Shown here: positions 63,909 to 64,000 of the stretch, piece by piece
Layout of the letters: every line of letters starts with the position of its first letter
Numbering within the stretch: the first letter of the stretch is position 1
NCBI GenBank assembly: GCA_015501055.1
Contig: JADNYV010000077.1
Span: 62,001 to 126,000, forward strand
Length of the DNA stretch: 64,000 nt
Direction: 5' to 3'
DNA from: Mucidula mucida
Lineage: Eukaryota; Basidiomycota; Agaricomycetes; Agaricales; Physalacriaceae
The notes under the pieces: model-generated
Databases searched by the model: none
Seen by the model: the letters and a program-made list of their open reading frames with translations, nothing else
What the model was told of the DNA's origin: nothing
Translations under genes and position numbers: made by a program

Positions 63909-64000
63909 GACGCAGTCCTGCCGGAGCAGTCATCAAGGGAAGGGTCGTCAGATGCAGAATCTATTTACAGTACGGGTACTGAAACATCTAAAATATCATC

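Larger units (their letters stand above)
61868..64000 (+). mobile_element. Ty3/gypsy chromovirus, second copy (5' part, cut by window edge)
   Basis: Same family as the element at 28906-35409, opposite orientation and more diverged. The 5' LTR (61868-62392), a leader (62393-62990), gag and the start of pol are present; the rest lies beyond the window. Confidence 0.85.

Noticed and set aside
1..64000. CRISPR arrays, operons, Shine-Dalgarno sites, rRNA genes
   Set aside because: The sequence is eukaryotic (spliceosomal introns, intron-bearing tRNAs); no regularly spaced repeats or rRNA sequence were seen.

Overview
The window is nuclear DNA from a filamentous basidiomycete, most likely an Agaricomycete (mushroom-forming fungus). 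The evidence is: short spliceosomal introns of about 44-57 nt with GTATGT/GTRAGT donors and CTNAY branch sites; F-box proteins with an N-terminal CxxCG motif; degenerate protein kinases; a Ty3/gypsy chromovirus; a MULE transposon with a SWIM finger; and intron-containing nuclear tRNA genes. I cannot name the species.

Layout. (1) 1-3.4 kb: the 5' part of a G-protein alpha subunit gene (minus strand, cut by the window edge) and a Ser/Thr-rich single-pass membrane protein. (2) 3.6-14.1 kb: a tandem, all-minus-strand array of a small-protein family I do not recognise, called 'family T' here. It has 11 copies or remnants in this stretch and two more at 18.5 and 24.7 kb. Some members carry chains of phase-0 microexons, each encoding one basic 'SKxRKxR' motif, ahead of a conserved domain of about 105 residues ending near 'PKWVNA'. 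A 2-kb segment of the array is directly duplicated (3655-5640 and 7916-9945). (3) 14.6-25.6 kb: repeated blocks of F-box gene (+), kinase gene (-) and family T gene (-). The second F-box gene and the second kinase (420 aa, six exons) are readable; the other F-box and kinase copies are broken. (4) 25.9-35.4 kb: a decayed MULE abutted by a Ty3/gypsy chromovirus on the minus strand, with near-identical LTRs but a frame-broken coding region. (5) 35.9-44.6 kb: a CHORD-like zinc-binding protein, two frame-broken F-box/LRR genes, an intact 302-aa F-box-like/LRR gene and a head-to-head broken relative. (6) 45-59 kb: seven complete tRNA genes (3 Asn, 3 Gly, 1 Tyr, all with introns) interspersed with an inverted pair of paralogous acidic/basic low-complexity proteins, another broken F-box gene and a GH79 C-terminal fragment. 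(7) 59-64 kb: a conserved acidic protein with weak p31comet-like character, a large inverted repeat of about 690 bp, MITE-like repeats, and the 5' end of a second, more decayed chromovirus on the plus strand running off the window.

The region looks like a birth-and-death accessory locus. Three fast-evolving families (F-box/LRR, DFG-variant kinases, family T) were amplified in blocks and many copies died by frameshift or nonsense mutation. The family T microexon architecture, its recurrent upstream E-box palindrome and its recurrent splice donor just after the stop codon are the most interesting signals here.
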